Shown here in pieces: positions 1-6,774 of a DNA stretch of 7,364 nucleotides. The position numbers were made by a program, and so were the translations under genes. The notes beneath the pieces are model-generated. The model was not told where the DNA came from, made no database searches, and saw only the letters and a program-made list of their open reading frames with translations. Positions within the stretch are counted from its first letter, which is position 1. Each line of letters opens with the position of its first letter. Source of the DNA: Enterobacteriaceae bacterium (GTDB lineage Bacteria > Pseudomonadota > Gammaproteobacteria > Enterobacterales > Enterobacteriaceae). The DNA lies in the NCBI GenBank assembly GCA_022712475.1, contig JALAGK010000573.1, positions 1 to 7,364 of the forward strand. The letters run 5' to 3'.

Positions 1-508
1 GTTCATGGCGCAGTTTGTTGATTAAATCGTACAGCGCGAGCTGGCCGTTAACGTCAACACCCTGAGTGGGTTCATCCAGAACCAACAGCTGCGGCTGATT
101 GAGTAACGCACGAGCCAGCAGTACACGCTGGGTTTCGCCGCCAGAGAGTTTTTGCATCGGTGCATCTATCAAATGTGCGGCCTGCACGCGCACCAGTGCG
201 GGCTGAATATCGCTCTTTTTCACACCAGGACGCAGGCGCATGAAGCGGCTTACTGTCAGTGGCAGCGTGGCATCAAGGTGTAATTTTTGAGGGACATAAC
301 CAATGCGCAGATTCGGGGTGCGCTTGATGAGGCCGCTGTCGGGTGCTACGAGCCCAAGCACTACGCGGACTAGCGTTGATTTACCCGCACCGTTTGGTCC
401 CAGCAGAGTGAGGATTCGGCCTGCGTGCAGATTAAGCGAGATATCTGACAGCACGCGGCGTGCGCCAAATGAAACTGAAATGTTTTCCAGGGAGACGAGA
501 GTTGTCAT
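1..508 (-). CDS. znuC: Zinc ABC transporter ATP-binding protein ZnuC (5' part, cut by window edge)
   Basis: ZnuC is the cytoplasmic ATPase that drives zinc import through the ZnuB permease, with ZnuA as the periplasmic carrier. The first 169 codons are present, starting at the ATG complementary to 506-508; the family is about 250 residues, so roughly the last third lies outside the window. Visible ABC motifs in order: Walker [10 protein letters not shown] at residues 37-45, Q-loop glutamine at about 74 (YVPQK), signature LSGGE at 121-125, Walker B LLVLDEP at 141-147 with catalytic Glu146, and D-loop Asp at about 152. The H-loop histidine lies past the edge. The frame is open and undamaged. 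The start matches the known ZnuC N-terminus (MTxLVSLEN), but no clear Shine-Dalgarno sequence precedes it. It is divergent from znuA across a shared Zur-type operator. The usual partner znuB would be expected further left, but is not seen here. Confidence 0.96.
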   Translation of the reverse strand, partial: MTTLVSLENISVSFGARRVLSDISLNLHAGRILTLLGPNGAGKSTLVRVVLGLVAPDSGLIKRTPNLRIGYVPQKLHLDATLPLTVSRFMRLRPGVKKSDIQPALVRVQAAHLIDAPMQKLSGGETQRVLLARALLNQPQLLVLDEPTQGVDVNGQLALYDLINKLRHE

Positions 509-535
509 GTCGATTTAAACGTTGCAGAAGTTATC

Positions 536-556
536 GGATGTTATAATATCACATCC
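536..556. promoter_or_regulatory. Zur operator with overlapping divergent znuC/znuA promoters
   Basis: This is a 21-bp inverted repeat with outer arms GGATGT and ACATCC and the core TATAATAT. Apart from the central base, only one base pair breaks the symmetry (T542/C550). It fits the enterobacterial Zur box, an AT-rich palindrome with TGTTATA and TATAACA halves. It lies 27 bp from the znuC ATG and 30 bp from the znuA ATG. TATAAT at 542-547 could be the -10 of znuA, although no good -35 is seen. On the minus strand, TATAAC (540-545) with TTGGCT (562-567) at 16-bp spacing could serve znuC. Zn-loaded Zur bound here would cover both -10 elements and shut off both directions together. The Zur assignment rests on motif and context; the promoter hexamers are inference. 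Confidence 0.85.
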
Positions 557-586
557 TTCTCAGCCAAAACGATGACCAGTTGCATT

Positions 587-1522
587 ATGTTACATAAAAA
601 CACGCTTCTTTTCGCTGCTTTTTCAACCGCACTGTGGTGTAGCGCGTCAACCACCGCTCAGGCAGATGTTGTCACCTCCATTAAGCCTCTGGGATTTATC
701 GCGTCAGCGATTGCCGATGGCGTCACCGAGACGACGGTTTTGCTGCCAGATGGCGCATCGGAACATGATTATGCATTGCGTCCGTCAGATATAAAACGCT
801 TGCAAAACGCAGACTTAGTTGTGAGGGTCGGTCCAGAGATGGAAGCCTTCATGACGAAACCCGTCGCCCGCCTGGCCGAACAAAAACGACTGTCGCTTGC
901 AGCACTAAATGATGTGAAGCCGCTGCTGATAAAAGGCGCTCACGACCATGACGATGACCACGAACACGGGCACGAAAAAGGTGATGAAGATCACCATCAT
1001 GGTGAGTACAACATGCATTTATGGCTATCCCCAGTCATAGCAAGGCTTTCAGCGGTTGCAATCCATCAAAAATTAGTTGAACTTATGCCTGAAAATAAGA
1101 ACAAATTGGATGCTAACCTGCAGCGATTCGAGGCAGAATTAGCAAAAACCGATGAAACGTTGGCAAATGAGCTGTCACCGCTAAAAGGAAAAGGGTATTA
1201 CGTGTTTCATGATGCCTACGGGTATTTTGAACAACACTACGGACTCACCCCGCTGGGGCATTTTACCGTAAACCCTGAAATCCAGCCTGGTGCGCAGCGC
1301 TTACATGAAATCAGAACACAGTTGGTTGAGCAAAAGGCCGAATGCGTCTTTGCTGAGCCACAATTCAGGCCGGCCGTCATTGAAGCCGTTGCCAGAGGAA
1401 CGCGGGTACGAATGGGTACACTGGATCCTCTCGGCACCGCTATTGCGCTGGGTAAAGACAGCTATACGCAATTTCTTACCCAACTTTCGCATCAATACGC
1501 CAGTTGCCTGAAAGGAGCATAA
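587..1522 (+). CDS. znuA: Periplasmic zinc-binding protein ZnuA
   Basis: ZnuA captures zinc in the periplasm and delivers it to the ZnuB/ZnuC importer; it belongs to the cluster A-I metal-binding proteins. From the chosen start it is 311 residues (E. coli about 310). A signal peptide spans about residues 1-26 (hydrophobic [11 protein letters not shown], cleavage after AQA). Conserved zinc ligands are visible as Glu59/His60 (GASEHDY), His144 (NMHLW) and His208 (FHDAYGY). A histidine/acid-rich loop at 119-138 carries eight His and is typical of ZnuA. Cys253 and Cys307 match the pair known to form a disulfide in E. coli ZnuA. An in-frame ATG five codons upstream (572) is possible. I prefer 587 because MLHKN gives the familiar N-terminus and a normal signal peptide, although neither start has a clear Shine-Dalgarno sequence. 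The mepM start follows 15 bp after the stop. Confidence 0.97.
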   Translation: MLHKNTLLFAAFSTALWCSASTTAQADVVTSIKPLGFIASAIADGVTETTVLLPDGASEHDYALRPSDIKRLQNADLVVRVGPEMEAFMTKPVARLAEQKRLSLAALNDVKPLLIKGAHDHDDDHEHGHEKGDEDHHHGEYNMHLWLSPVIARLSAVAIHQKLVELMPENKNKLDANLQRFEAELAKTDETLANELSPLKGKGYYVFHDAYGYFEQHYGLTPLGHFTVNPEIQPGAQRLHEIRTQLVEQKAECVFAEPQFRPAVIEAVARGTRVRMGTLDPLGTAIALGKDSYTQFLTQLSHQYASCLKGA

Positions 1523-1523
1523 C

Positions 1524-1530
1524 GAGGAAG
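1524..1530 (+). promoter_or_regulatory. Ribosome binding site supporting the GTG start of mepM
   Basis: GAGGAAG lies seven bases before the GTG at 1538, just after the znuA stop. It is the only good Shine-Dalgarno match in the znuA-mepM junction and decides for the non-ATG start. Confidence 0.75.
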
Positions 1531-1537
1531 TGAATAC

Positions 1538-2860
1538 GTGCAACAGATAGCCCGCTCTGTCGCCCTGGCGTTTAATAATTTACCGCGGCCCCATCGTGTG
1601 ATGTTGGGGTCGCTTACGGTTCTTACTCTTGCGGCCGCCGTCTGGCGGCCCTTTGTGTACCACACCGAATCCACACCGATTGTCAAAAGCATTGAACTTG
1701 GAAAAGAGGATATTCGTTCGCTTTTGCCCGAAGCCAGTGAGCCTATCGATCAGACACCGCAGGAAGAAGAAGCCATCCCGCAGGATGAACTGGATGACAA
1801 AATCGCCTCGGATACCGGACTGCATGAATACGTTGTGTCTACCGGTGATACCTTTAGTAGTGTATTGAACCAGTACGGCATTGATATGTCGGAAATCGGT
1901 CGCCTGACGCAGGCCGATAAAGATTTGCGTAATCTGAAAATCGGTCAGCAACTCTCCTGGACATTAAACGCAGACGGCGACCTGCAAACCCTGACGTGGG
2001 AAGTCTCACGCCGTGAAACGCGTACCTACGAGCGCAACAGCGCCGGTGCGTGGAAGATGACGAGCGAAACTCAGCAGGGCGACTGGGTGAACAGTCTTCT
2101 TAAAGGGACGGTAGGCAGTAGCTTTGTTGCCAGTGCGCGTTCTGCTGGCCTGACCACTACGGAAATCAACGCTGTGATTAAAGCAATGCAGTGGCAGATG
2201 GACTTCCGTAAGCTCAAAAAAGGTGATGAGTTCGCTGTGCTGATGTCGCGTGAAATGCTAGACGGCAAGCGAGAGCAGAGTCAACTTGTCGGTGTACGTG
2301 TGCGCAGCAGCGGCAAGGATTACTACGGCATTCGTGCAGAAGACGGTAAATTCTATGACCGCAATGGTGCGGGTTTGGCGAAAGGTTTTATGCGCTTCCC
2401 GACTTCACGCCAGTTCCGCGTCTCTTCAAACTTTAACCCACGTCGTACAAACCCGGTAACCGGGCGTGTAGCACCGCACCGTGGTGTTGACTTTGCCATG
2501 CCACAGGGGACTCCGGTGCTGGCAGTGGGGGACGGTGAAGTAGTGGTCGCCAAGCGCAGTGGTGCTGCGGGTTACTATATCGCAATCCGTCACGGTCGCT
2601 CCTATACTACGCGTTATATGCACCTGAAGAAGCTTCTCGTTACGCCGGGTCAGAAAGTCAAGCGCGGTGAGCGCATTGCACTGTCGGGCAATACAGGACG
2701 TTCTACGGGGCCGCATTTGCACTATGAGGTGTGGATTAACCAGCAGGCTGTTAACCCGCTGACGGCGAAACTACCGCGTTCCGAAGGCTTGGCAGGAGCC
2801 GATCGTCGCGACTTCCTGGCAACAGCCAAAGAAGTACTGCCGCAACTGCGGTTCGACTAA
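1538..2860 (+). CDS. mepM: Murein DD-endopeptidase MepM
   Basis: MepM (YebA) cuts D-Ala-mDAP cross-links in peptidoglycan so that new strands can be inserted during cell elongation. The protein is 440 residues, the E. coli length. A single membrane anchor lies at about 21-41, followed by an acidic linker. A LysM/OapA-like domain spans about 96-141 (HEYVVSTGDTF to IGQQLSW), then a central region. The C-terminal M23 peptidase domain spans about 310-410. Zinc and catalytic residues are intact: His314 and Asp318 (HRGVD), His362 (YMHL), and His393/His395 in the HLHYE motif. The start is GTG at 1538, supported by GAGGAAG seven bases upstream; the next in-frame Met (residue 22) would remove the cytoplasmic tail. 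It lies 15 bp after znuA with no terminator or obvious promoter between, so it is probably in the znuA transcript and exposed to Zur control (inference). A terminator follows the stop. Confidence 0.97.
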   Translation: MQQIARSVALAFNNLPRPHRVMLGSLTVLTLAAAVWRPFVYHTESTPIVKSIELGKEDIRSLLPEASEPIDQTPQEEEAIPQDELDDKIASDTGLHEYVVSTGDTFSSVLNQYGIDMSEIGRLTQADKDLRNLKIGQQLSWTLNADGDLQTLTWEVSRRETRTYERNSAGAWKMTSETQQGDWVNSLLKGTVGSSFVASARSAGLTTTEINAVIKAMQWQMDFRKLKKGDEFAVLMSREMLDGKREQSQLVGVRVRSSGKDYYGIRAEDGKFYDRNGAGLAKGFMRFPTSRQFRVSSNFNPRRTNPVTGRVAPHRGVDFAMPQGTPVLAVGDGEVVVAKRSGAAGYYIAIRHGRSYTTRYMHLKKLLVTPGQKVKRGERIALSGNTGRSTGPHLHYEVWINQQAVNPLTAKLPRSEGLAGADRRDFLATAKEVLPQLRFD

Positions 2861-2877
2861 AAACCTCTCTGAAGGTC

Positions 2878-2903
2878 AAAAGCCGGTCATAGACCGGCTT
2901 TTT
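2878..2903 (+). terminator. Rho-independent terminator after mepM
   Basis: A perfect stem GCCGGTC (2882-2888) / GACCGGC (2892-2898) closes a three-base ATA loop. It is flanked by A4 on the left and T5 on the right, beginning 21 bp after the mepM stop. It separates the znuA-mepM unit from lpxM. Because of the flanking A/T tracts it could also act weakly on the opposite strand. Confidence 0.9.
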
Positions 2904-2905
2904 GT

Positions 2906-2933
2906 TTGGAAAAGTCTCAGCTACCGTTAAAAT
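2906..2933 (+). promoter_or_regulatory. Putative sigma-70 promoter of lpxM
   Basis: TTGGAA (2906-2911, 4/6 to the -35 consensus) and TAAAAT (2928-2933, 5/6 to the -10) are separated by 16 bp. They lie directly after the mepM terminator and about 50 bp before the lpxM start. The predicted transcript would begin near 2940. This is a motif match only. Confidence 0.4.
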
Positions 2934-2982
2934 AAATCAGTTTGAACAAAGATAAATTAATCGGCTTTGTGCCGGGAAGAAC

Positions 2983-3963
2983 ATGGAAAAAGAAAAAAAG
3001 TCACACATCGAGTTTATTCCTGAGTTCCAGAAAGCCTTTTTGCACCCGCGCTACTGGGGCTCATGGCTCGGTGTTTTTGCTTTTGCGGGCCTTGCCTGGA
3101 CGCCTGCGGCTATTCGCGATCCGCTGTTGGGGGCTCTGGGGCGTACGGCCGGGAAACTTGCAAAAAGCGCACGTCGTCGCGCGCGTATTAACCTGCTGTA
3201 CTGTTTCCCTGAGCTGCCTGAAGCGCGCCGTGAAGCTATTATCGACAGCATGTTTGAAACCGCACCGCAGTCGATGGCGATGATGGCCGAACTGGGCATG
3301 CGTGACCCCAAAAAGGTACTTGAGCGTGTGGACTGGCACGGCAAAGACATTATCGATGCGATGCAGGCAAATAACGAAAAAGTTATTTTCCTGGTACCAC
3401 ACGGTTGGGCCGTGGATATTCCGGCCATGCTGATGGCCGCCAGCGGCCAGAAGATGGCGGCGATGTTCCACAATCAGGGCAATCAGCTGTTTGACTATGT
3501 CTGGAACCGGGTACGTCGCCGCTTTGGCGGGCGTATGCATGCACGTAATGATGGCATCAAACCGTTTATCAGCTCAGTACGTCAGGGGTACTGGGGCTAT
3601 TATCTACCTGACAAGGACCAACGTGCCGAGCACAGCGAGTTTGTCCATTTCTTTGCAACCTACAAGGCAACGTTACCCGCTATTGGCCGTTTGATGAAGG
3701 TGTGCCGTGCGCGCGTGGTGCCGCTGTTTCCGGTTTATAACGCCAGGACGCATCGGCTGGATATCTATATTCGCCCGCCCATGGACGATTTGATGGACGC
3801 TGACGATCGCACAATTGCCAGGCGCATGAATGAGGAAGTAGAAATTCTGGTCGGCCCGCATCCAGAACAATACACCTGGATACTGAAGCTGCTGAAAACG
3901 CGCAAGGAAGGAGAGACCGAACCTTACGTGCGTAAAGACCTGTGGCCGAAAGGTAGCAAATAA
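2983..3963 (+). CDS. lpxM: Lipid A biosynthesis myristoyltransferase LpxM (MsbB)
   Basis: LpxM performs the last acylation of lipid A, moving a myristoyl chain from acyl-ACP onto the Kdo2-lauroyl-lipid IVA precursor at the cytoplasmic face of the inner membrane. It is 326 residues (E. coli 323) and belongs to the LpxL/LpxM/HtrB family. An N-terminal membrane segment lies at about 25-45 ([15 protein letters not shown]). The family catalytic motif HX4D is present as His140-Asp145 in [10 protein letters not shown]. The conserved blocks [23 protein letters not shown] and GYWGYYLPD follow, and the C-terminal block [12 protein letters not shown] is retained. The ATG at 2983 is preceded by GGGAAGA with short spacing. 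The basic start MEKEKK and the extra tail GSK differ from E. coli. LpxM rather than the paralogues LpxL/LpxP is supported by position between mepM and pykA as well as by sequence. Own promoter upstream; convergent with pykA. Confidence 0.97.
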   Translation: MEKEKKSHIEFIPEFQKAFLHPRYWGSWLGVFAFAGLAWTPAAIRDPLLGALGRTAGKLAKSARRRARINLLYCFPELPEARREAIIDSMFETAPQSMAMMAELGMRDPKKVLERVDWHGKDIIDAMQANNEKVIFLVPHGWAVDIPAMLMAASGQKMAAMFHNQGNQLFDYVWNRVRRRFGGRMHARNDGIKPFISSVRQGYWGYYLPDKDQRAEHSEFVHFFATYKATLPAIGRLMKVCRARVVPLFPVYNARTHRLDIYIRPPMDDLMDADDRTIARRMNEEVEILVGPHPEQYTWILKLLKTRKEGETEPYVRKDLWPKGSK

Positions 3964-3977
3964 AAAGAGATGGGTAT

Positions 3978-4004
3978 AAAAAAGGGGCCATCAGGCCCCT
4001 TTTT
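3978..4004. terminator. Bidirectional terminator between lpxM and pykA
   Basis: The stem GGGGCC (3984-3989) / GGCCCC (3994-3999) has an ATCA loop. It is preceded by A6 and followed by T5, so either strand gives a GC-rich hairpin with a U-tract. It lies in the 55-bp gap between the convergent stops of lpxM and pykA and can end both transcripts. Confidence 0.92.
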
Positions 4005-4018
4005 CAATCTGCGGTTGC

Positions 4019-5461
4019 TTAGTCAACTGTCAGGATACGGGTAGTGTTGGTGGTACCAATGGTGCCCATCACATCGCCCTGAGTCACGATAACCAGATCG
4101 CCGGACATCAGATACCCTTTGTCGCGCAGCAGATTGGCGGCATCCTGAGCGGCGGCAACGCCATCACTCTTGCTGTCAAAATGAACTGGCGTAACGCCGC
4201 GATACAGCGCCGTCAAATTGAGTGTGCGCTCGTGACGCGACATTGCAAAAATCGGCAGACCAGAGCTGATGCGTGAGGTCATGAGCGCCGTACGACCAGA
4301 TTCAGTCATGGTGATAATCGCGGTGACGCCGCGGGTATGGTTGGCGGCGTACATGGCTGACATCGCCAGCGCCTCTTCCACGTTGTCGAACTGGACATCC
4401 AGACGGTGCTTGGAGACATTGATGCTCGGGATTTTTTCGGCGCCCAGGCACACTCGCGCCATCGCGGCGACGGTTTCTGCCGGGTACTGACCTGCTGCGG
4501 TTTCAGCAGACAGCATGACGGCGTCGGTGCCATCCAGTACGGCGTTGGCAACGTCCATCACCTCTGCGCGGGTTGGCATCGGGTTGGTTATCATCGATTC
4601 CATCATCTGCGTGGCGGTGATGACGGCACGATTCAGCTTACGCGCGCGACGAATGAGGGTTTTCTGGATACCTACAAGCTCCGGATCGCCGATTTCAACG
4701 CCCAGATCGCCACGGGCAACCATCACCACGTCAGAGGCAAGAATAATGTCGTCCATCGCTTCATCGCTGCATACTGCTTCAGCACGTTCAACTTTGGAAA
4801 CGATGTGCGCGTCGCAGCCTGCATCACGGGCGAGGCGACGAGCATAGTTGAGATCTTCACCACAGCGCGGGAAGGAGACGGCCAGGTAATCCACACCAAT
4901 TTTCGCAGCAGTGAGGATGTCGGCTTTGTCTTTCTCGGTCAGCGCTTCGGCAGACAGGCCACCACCGAGCTTATTAATGCCTTTATTGTTGGACAGTGGG
5001 CCACCGACGGTCACTTCGGTGAACACTTTCATACCCTGAACTTCCAGCACTTTTAACTGTACGCGGCCATCATCGAGCAGCAGAATGTCGCCCGGTACCA
5101 CGTCAGCAGGCAGACCTTTATAGTCGATGCCCACTTTCTCTTTGTCGCCTTCGCCTTTGCCCAGGTTGGCATCAAGCAGGAACTTGTCGCCAATATTGAG
5201 GAACACTTTGCCCTCTTTAAAGGTCGATACACGAATTTTTGGACCCTGAAGGTCGCCGAGAATAGCAACATGGCGGCCAAGCTTCGCCGCAATCTCGCGC
5301 ACTTTGTTAGCGCGCAGCAGATGGTCTTCTGCTGTTCCGTGGGAGAAATTCATGCGTACAACGTTAGCACCGGCGGCAATAACCTTCTCAAGGTTGTTAT
5401 CGCGATCGGTAGCTGGACCTAAGGTGGTGACAATTTTGGTTCTGCGTAGCCGTCTGGACAT
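4019..5461 (-). CDS. pykA: Pyruvate kinase II (PykA)
   Basis: PykA converts phosphoenolpyruvate and ADP to pyruvate and ATP in the cytosol, the last step of glycolysis; the type II enzyme is the AMP/sugar-phosphate-activated isozyme. It is 480 residues, exactly the E. coli PykA length and unlike the 470-residue PykF. Substrate residues are visible as Arg36, Asn38 and Ser40 in RMNFSHG, with Asp70 in GDLQGPK. The active-site block follows: Lys223 and Glu225 (SKVERAEAV), Asp252 ([16 protein letters not shown]) and Thr284 (TATQMMES). The C-terminal allosteric domain (about 350-480) is complete. The ATG is preceded on its strand by GGAG (complement of 5468-5471) six bases upstream. It lies 118 bp downstream of hexR on the same strand with no clear terminator between, so read-through from hexR is possible alongside its own promoter. 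No lesions seen. Confidence 0.98.
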   Translation of the reverse strand: MSRRLRRTKIVTTLGPATDRDNNLEKVIAAGANVVRMNFSHGTAEDHLLRANKVREIAAKLGRHVAILGDLQGPKIRVSTFKEGKVFLNIGDKFLLDANLGKGEGDKEKVGIDYKGLPADVVPGDILLLDDGRVQLKVLEVQGMKVFTEVTVGGPLSNNKGINKLGGGLSAEALTEKDKADILTAAKIGVDYLAVSFPRCGEDLNYARRLARDAGCDAHIVSKVERAEAVCSDEAMDDIILASDVVMVARGDLGVEIGDPELVGIQKTLIRRARKLNRAVITATQMMESMITNPMPTRAEVMDVANAVLDGTDAVMLSAETAAGQYPAETVAAMARVCLGAEKIPSINVSKHRLDVQFDNVEEALAMSAMYAANHTRGVTAIITMTESGRTALMTSRISSGLPIFAMSRHERTLNLTALYRGVTPVHFDSKSDGVAAAQDAANLLRDKGYLMSGDLVIVTQGDVMGTIGTTNTTRILTVD

Positions 5462-5535
5462 TTAATACTCCGTTGACTGAAACAACTTCGGTAGTGCGTG
5501 AACTGAAAAATCTGGTAAGGCAGGACTGGCCTGAC

Positions 5536-5565
5536 ACGTTACCCGAATGACCCTGTAAGTGACAA
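5536..5565 (-). promoter_or_regulatory. Putative pykA promoter
   Basis: Read on the minus strand, TTGTCA (complement of 5560-5565, 5/6 to the -35 consensus) is followed after 18 bp by TAACGT (complement of 5536-5541, a weak -10 keeping TA and the final T). It lies in the 118-bp hexR-pykA gap, about 75 bp before the pykA ATG. Low confidence, motif only. Confidence 0.28.
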
Positions 5566-5579
5566 CGTTGTTATAGAAT

Positions 5580-6449
5580 TTACGGTGTTTTACCGGGAAT
5601 AATTGTCCCTCTATCAAACCGCGATTCCCGCAATGCTTCTTTGACTCGCTTCAAGTTATCTCTGAATTTCGCGCCACGGCGCAGCGTAAAACCCGTAGCA
5701 AGCACGTCAAGCAGCGTTAACTGGGCCAGGCGCGAGACCATAGGGATATACACATCGGTATCTTCCGGCACATCCAGTAACAATGCCAGCCCGGCTTCGT
5801 GAGCAAGCGGTGTGTTGGCGGTCGTGACGGCGATAACCATCGCTTCGTTTTCATGAGCCAGCCGTGCCAGCTCCACAATCTGGCGGGTGCGTCCGGTGTG
5901 GGAGAACAGTACGACCACGTCGCCTTCGCTACTGTTCATACAGCTCATGCGTTGCAACACAATATCGTCTGACCAGAACACCGGCACATTGAAGCGCAGA
6001 AATTTATTCATTGCATCATGGGCAACAGTAGAGGAAGAACCCAGCCCAAAAAAGGAGATTTTTTTAGCCTGACTCAGCCAGTCTACTGCGCGGTTAACGG
6101 CATTGATGTCCAGCCCGTTGCGTACCTGGTCCAGGCTCGCCATAGCGGACTCAAAAATTTTGTCACTGTAGGCTTTGACATCGTCGTTTTCATCGACATT
6201 GCGGTTAACCCACGGCGTGCCGGTAGCCAGGCTTTGTGCCAACAAGAGCTTGAAGTCGGGAAAACCACGGGTGTCCAGCCGACGGCAGAAACGGTTAACG
6301 GTGGGTTCGCTTACGCCTGCCTCAGCAGCAAGGGTCGCGATACTCTTATGGATGGCTTCCTGCGGTGCTCTGAGTATGGTATCAGCCACCTTCCGCTCTG
6401 ATTTACTCAGTCGTTCCAGCTGTGACTGGATGTTTTCCAGCATATTCAT
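5580..6449 (-). CDS. hexR: HexR, KDPG-responsive repressor of hexose catabolism (RpiR family)
   Basis: HexR represses zwf and, in related bacteria, edd-eda and other central carbon genes. Binding of 2-keto-3-deoxy-6-phosphogluconate releases it from DNA. From the chosen start it is 289 residues, the E. coli length. The N-terminal RpiR DNA-binding domain carries a helix-turn-helix at about 37-58 (ATLAAEAGVSEPTVNRFCRR). The C-terminal SIS sugar-phosphate domain spans about 127-255, with the phosphate-binding serines in GLGSSS (138-140) and FSHTG (Ser183). Three clustered ATG codons (at 6452, 6449 and 6443) make the start uncertain. 6449 gives the familiar MNMLE N-terminus, whereas GAGAA (complement of 6461-6465) is spaced better for 6452. 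A longer TTG start at 6470 is unlikely. The last ten residues differ from E. coli. Divergent from zwf, its main target. Confidence 0.95.
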   Translation of the reverse strand: MNMLENIQSQLERLSKSERKVADTILRAPQEAIHKSIATLAAEAGVSEPTVNRFCRRLDTRGFPDFKLLLAQSLATGTPWVNRNVDENDDVKAYSDKIFESAMASLDQVRNGLDINAVNRAVDWLSQAKKISFFGLGSSSTVAHDAMNKFLRFNVPVFWSDDIVLQRMSCMNSSEGDVVVLFSHTGRTRQIVELARLAHENEAMVIAVTTANTPLAHEAGLALLLDVPEDTDVYIPMVSRLAQLTLLDVLATGFTLRRGAKFRDNLKRVKEALRESRFDRGTIIPGKTP

Positions 6450-6473
6450 CATCGACAGGGTTCTCAGCAAAAA

Positions 6474-6581
6474 TTAACGTCCTGGGCAGGCGAAAATCGC
6501 GCGCCAGCGATTGTCTGAATATACTCTTCGACGAAGGCGGTGCGCTAACAACAGGTTGATGATGTTGTTGTTTTTTTTCAT
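6474..6581 (-). CDS. Doubtful 35-codon ORF in the hexR leader
   Basis: Reading toward hexR, an ATG at 6581 opens a 35-codon frame beginning MKKNNNIINLLL, then Arg-rich (HRLRRR), with TAA at 6474-6476, 24 bp before the hexR start. It contains the rare arginine codons CGA and AGA in a row. I recognise no family. Against it: no good Shine-Dalgarno sequence precedes the ATG (the nearest AGAG is 12 bases away), and a possible hexR -10 lies inside it, in which case the ATG would not be on the message. It is listed because a short peptide directly ahead of a regulator can act as a leader; chance is the more likely explanation. Confidence 0.15.
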   Translation of the reverse strand: MKKNNNIINLLLAHRLRRRVYSDNRWRAIFACPGR

Positions 6582-6682
6582 TACATGATCGTGCTCTGAT
6601 TTCCTGCTTTATCACTGTAGCGCACAAAACCAGCGGCAAGCGGGAAAGCTGTAGGTTTATGCAGCGAAAGGCACAACCTGTG

Positions 6683-6711
6683 TTCGCGCCTTATGTAAAA
6701 TGAAGTACAGT
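6683..6711 (+). promoter_or_regulatory. Putative zwf promoter core
   Basis: TTCGCG (6683-6688, 3/6 to -35) and TACAGT (6706-6711, 4/6 to -10) are spaced by 17 bp, and transcription would start near 6718, inside the HexR operator. The weak hexamers suit a promoter that, in E. coli, is known to be raised by SoxS/MarA/Rob, but I could not locate their box here with confidence. Confidence 0.4.
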
Positions 6712-6714
6712 GCA

Positions 6715-6731
6715 TTGTAATAAAATTACAA
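6715..6731. promoter_or_regulatory. HexR operator upstream of zwf
   Basis: TTGTAATAAAATTACAA is a perfect inverted repeat with seven-base arms (TTGTAAT / ATTACAA) and an AAA centre. It matches the gammaproteobacterial HexR consensus of the type TGTAATNNAATTACA. It ends 48 bp before the zwf ATG and would overlap the expected transcription start, so bound HexR should block initiation. The hexR gene next to it supports the assignment. Confidence 0.85.
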
Positions 6732-6767
6732 GTGGGTCCGGACGCACAGCGCCGGGCCGGCCGAAAC

Positions 6768-6774
6768 GAGGAGA
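6768..6774 (+). promoter_or_regulatory. Ribosome binding site of zwf
   Basis: GAGGAGA lies five bases before the ATG at 6780, a strong Shine-Dalgarno match that fixes the zwf start. Confidence 0.8.

Noticed and set aside
119..138. Considered the histidine/aspartate-rich loop of ZnuA (encoded around 941-1000) as an unusual insertion
   Set aside because: A His/acid-rich loop of this kind is a standard feature of enterobacterial ZnuA. The positions given here are residue numbers of the protein.
303..518. A 71-codon plus-strand frame over the start of znuC
   Set aside because: It is the reverse of clearly coding znuC sequence (Walker A region) and has no features of its own.
3061..3540. Antisense frames of 140-159 codons opposite lpxM
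   Set aside because: Shadows of lpxM codon usage; no domain, no start signals.
4406..5056. A long open frame (216 codons) on the plus strand opposite pykA
   Set aside because: It lies wholly inside pykA, which has full family motifs on the other strand. It has no recognisable domain or RBS, and codon bias of a well-expressed gene commonly leaves such antisense frames open.
5476..5490. TGAAACAACTTC before pykA as a Cra (FruR) site
   Set aside because: It matches only the left half of the Cra consensus and departs at several conserved positions on the right, so the call is not supported.
6547..6578. AACAACA/TGTTGTT stem followed by T8 as a plus-strand terminator
   Set aside because: The stem is A/T-rich with a nine-base loop, the repeats are simple triplets, and no plus-strand gene ends nearby.
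6403..6639. A 78-codon minus-strand frame overlapping the hexR start and leader
   Set aside because: It overlaps the conserved hexR N-terminus out of frame, lacks a family resemblance and has no Shine-Dalgarno support.
6620..6690. GCAC-containing stretches as mar/sox/rob boxes for zwf
   Set aside because: GCAC at 6622-6625 and 6671-6674 was compared with the consensus; both lack the downstream RYYAAA part, so no site could be called.
6659..6703. A 14-codon ORF ([14 protein letters not shown]) upstream of zwf
   Set aside because: It lies upstream of the expected zwf transcription start, so it would not be on the message, and it has no RBS.
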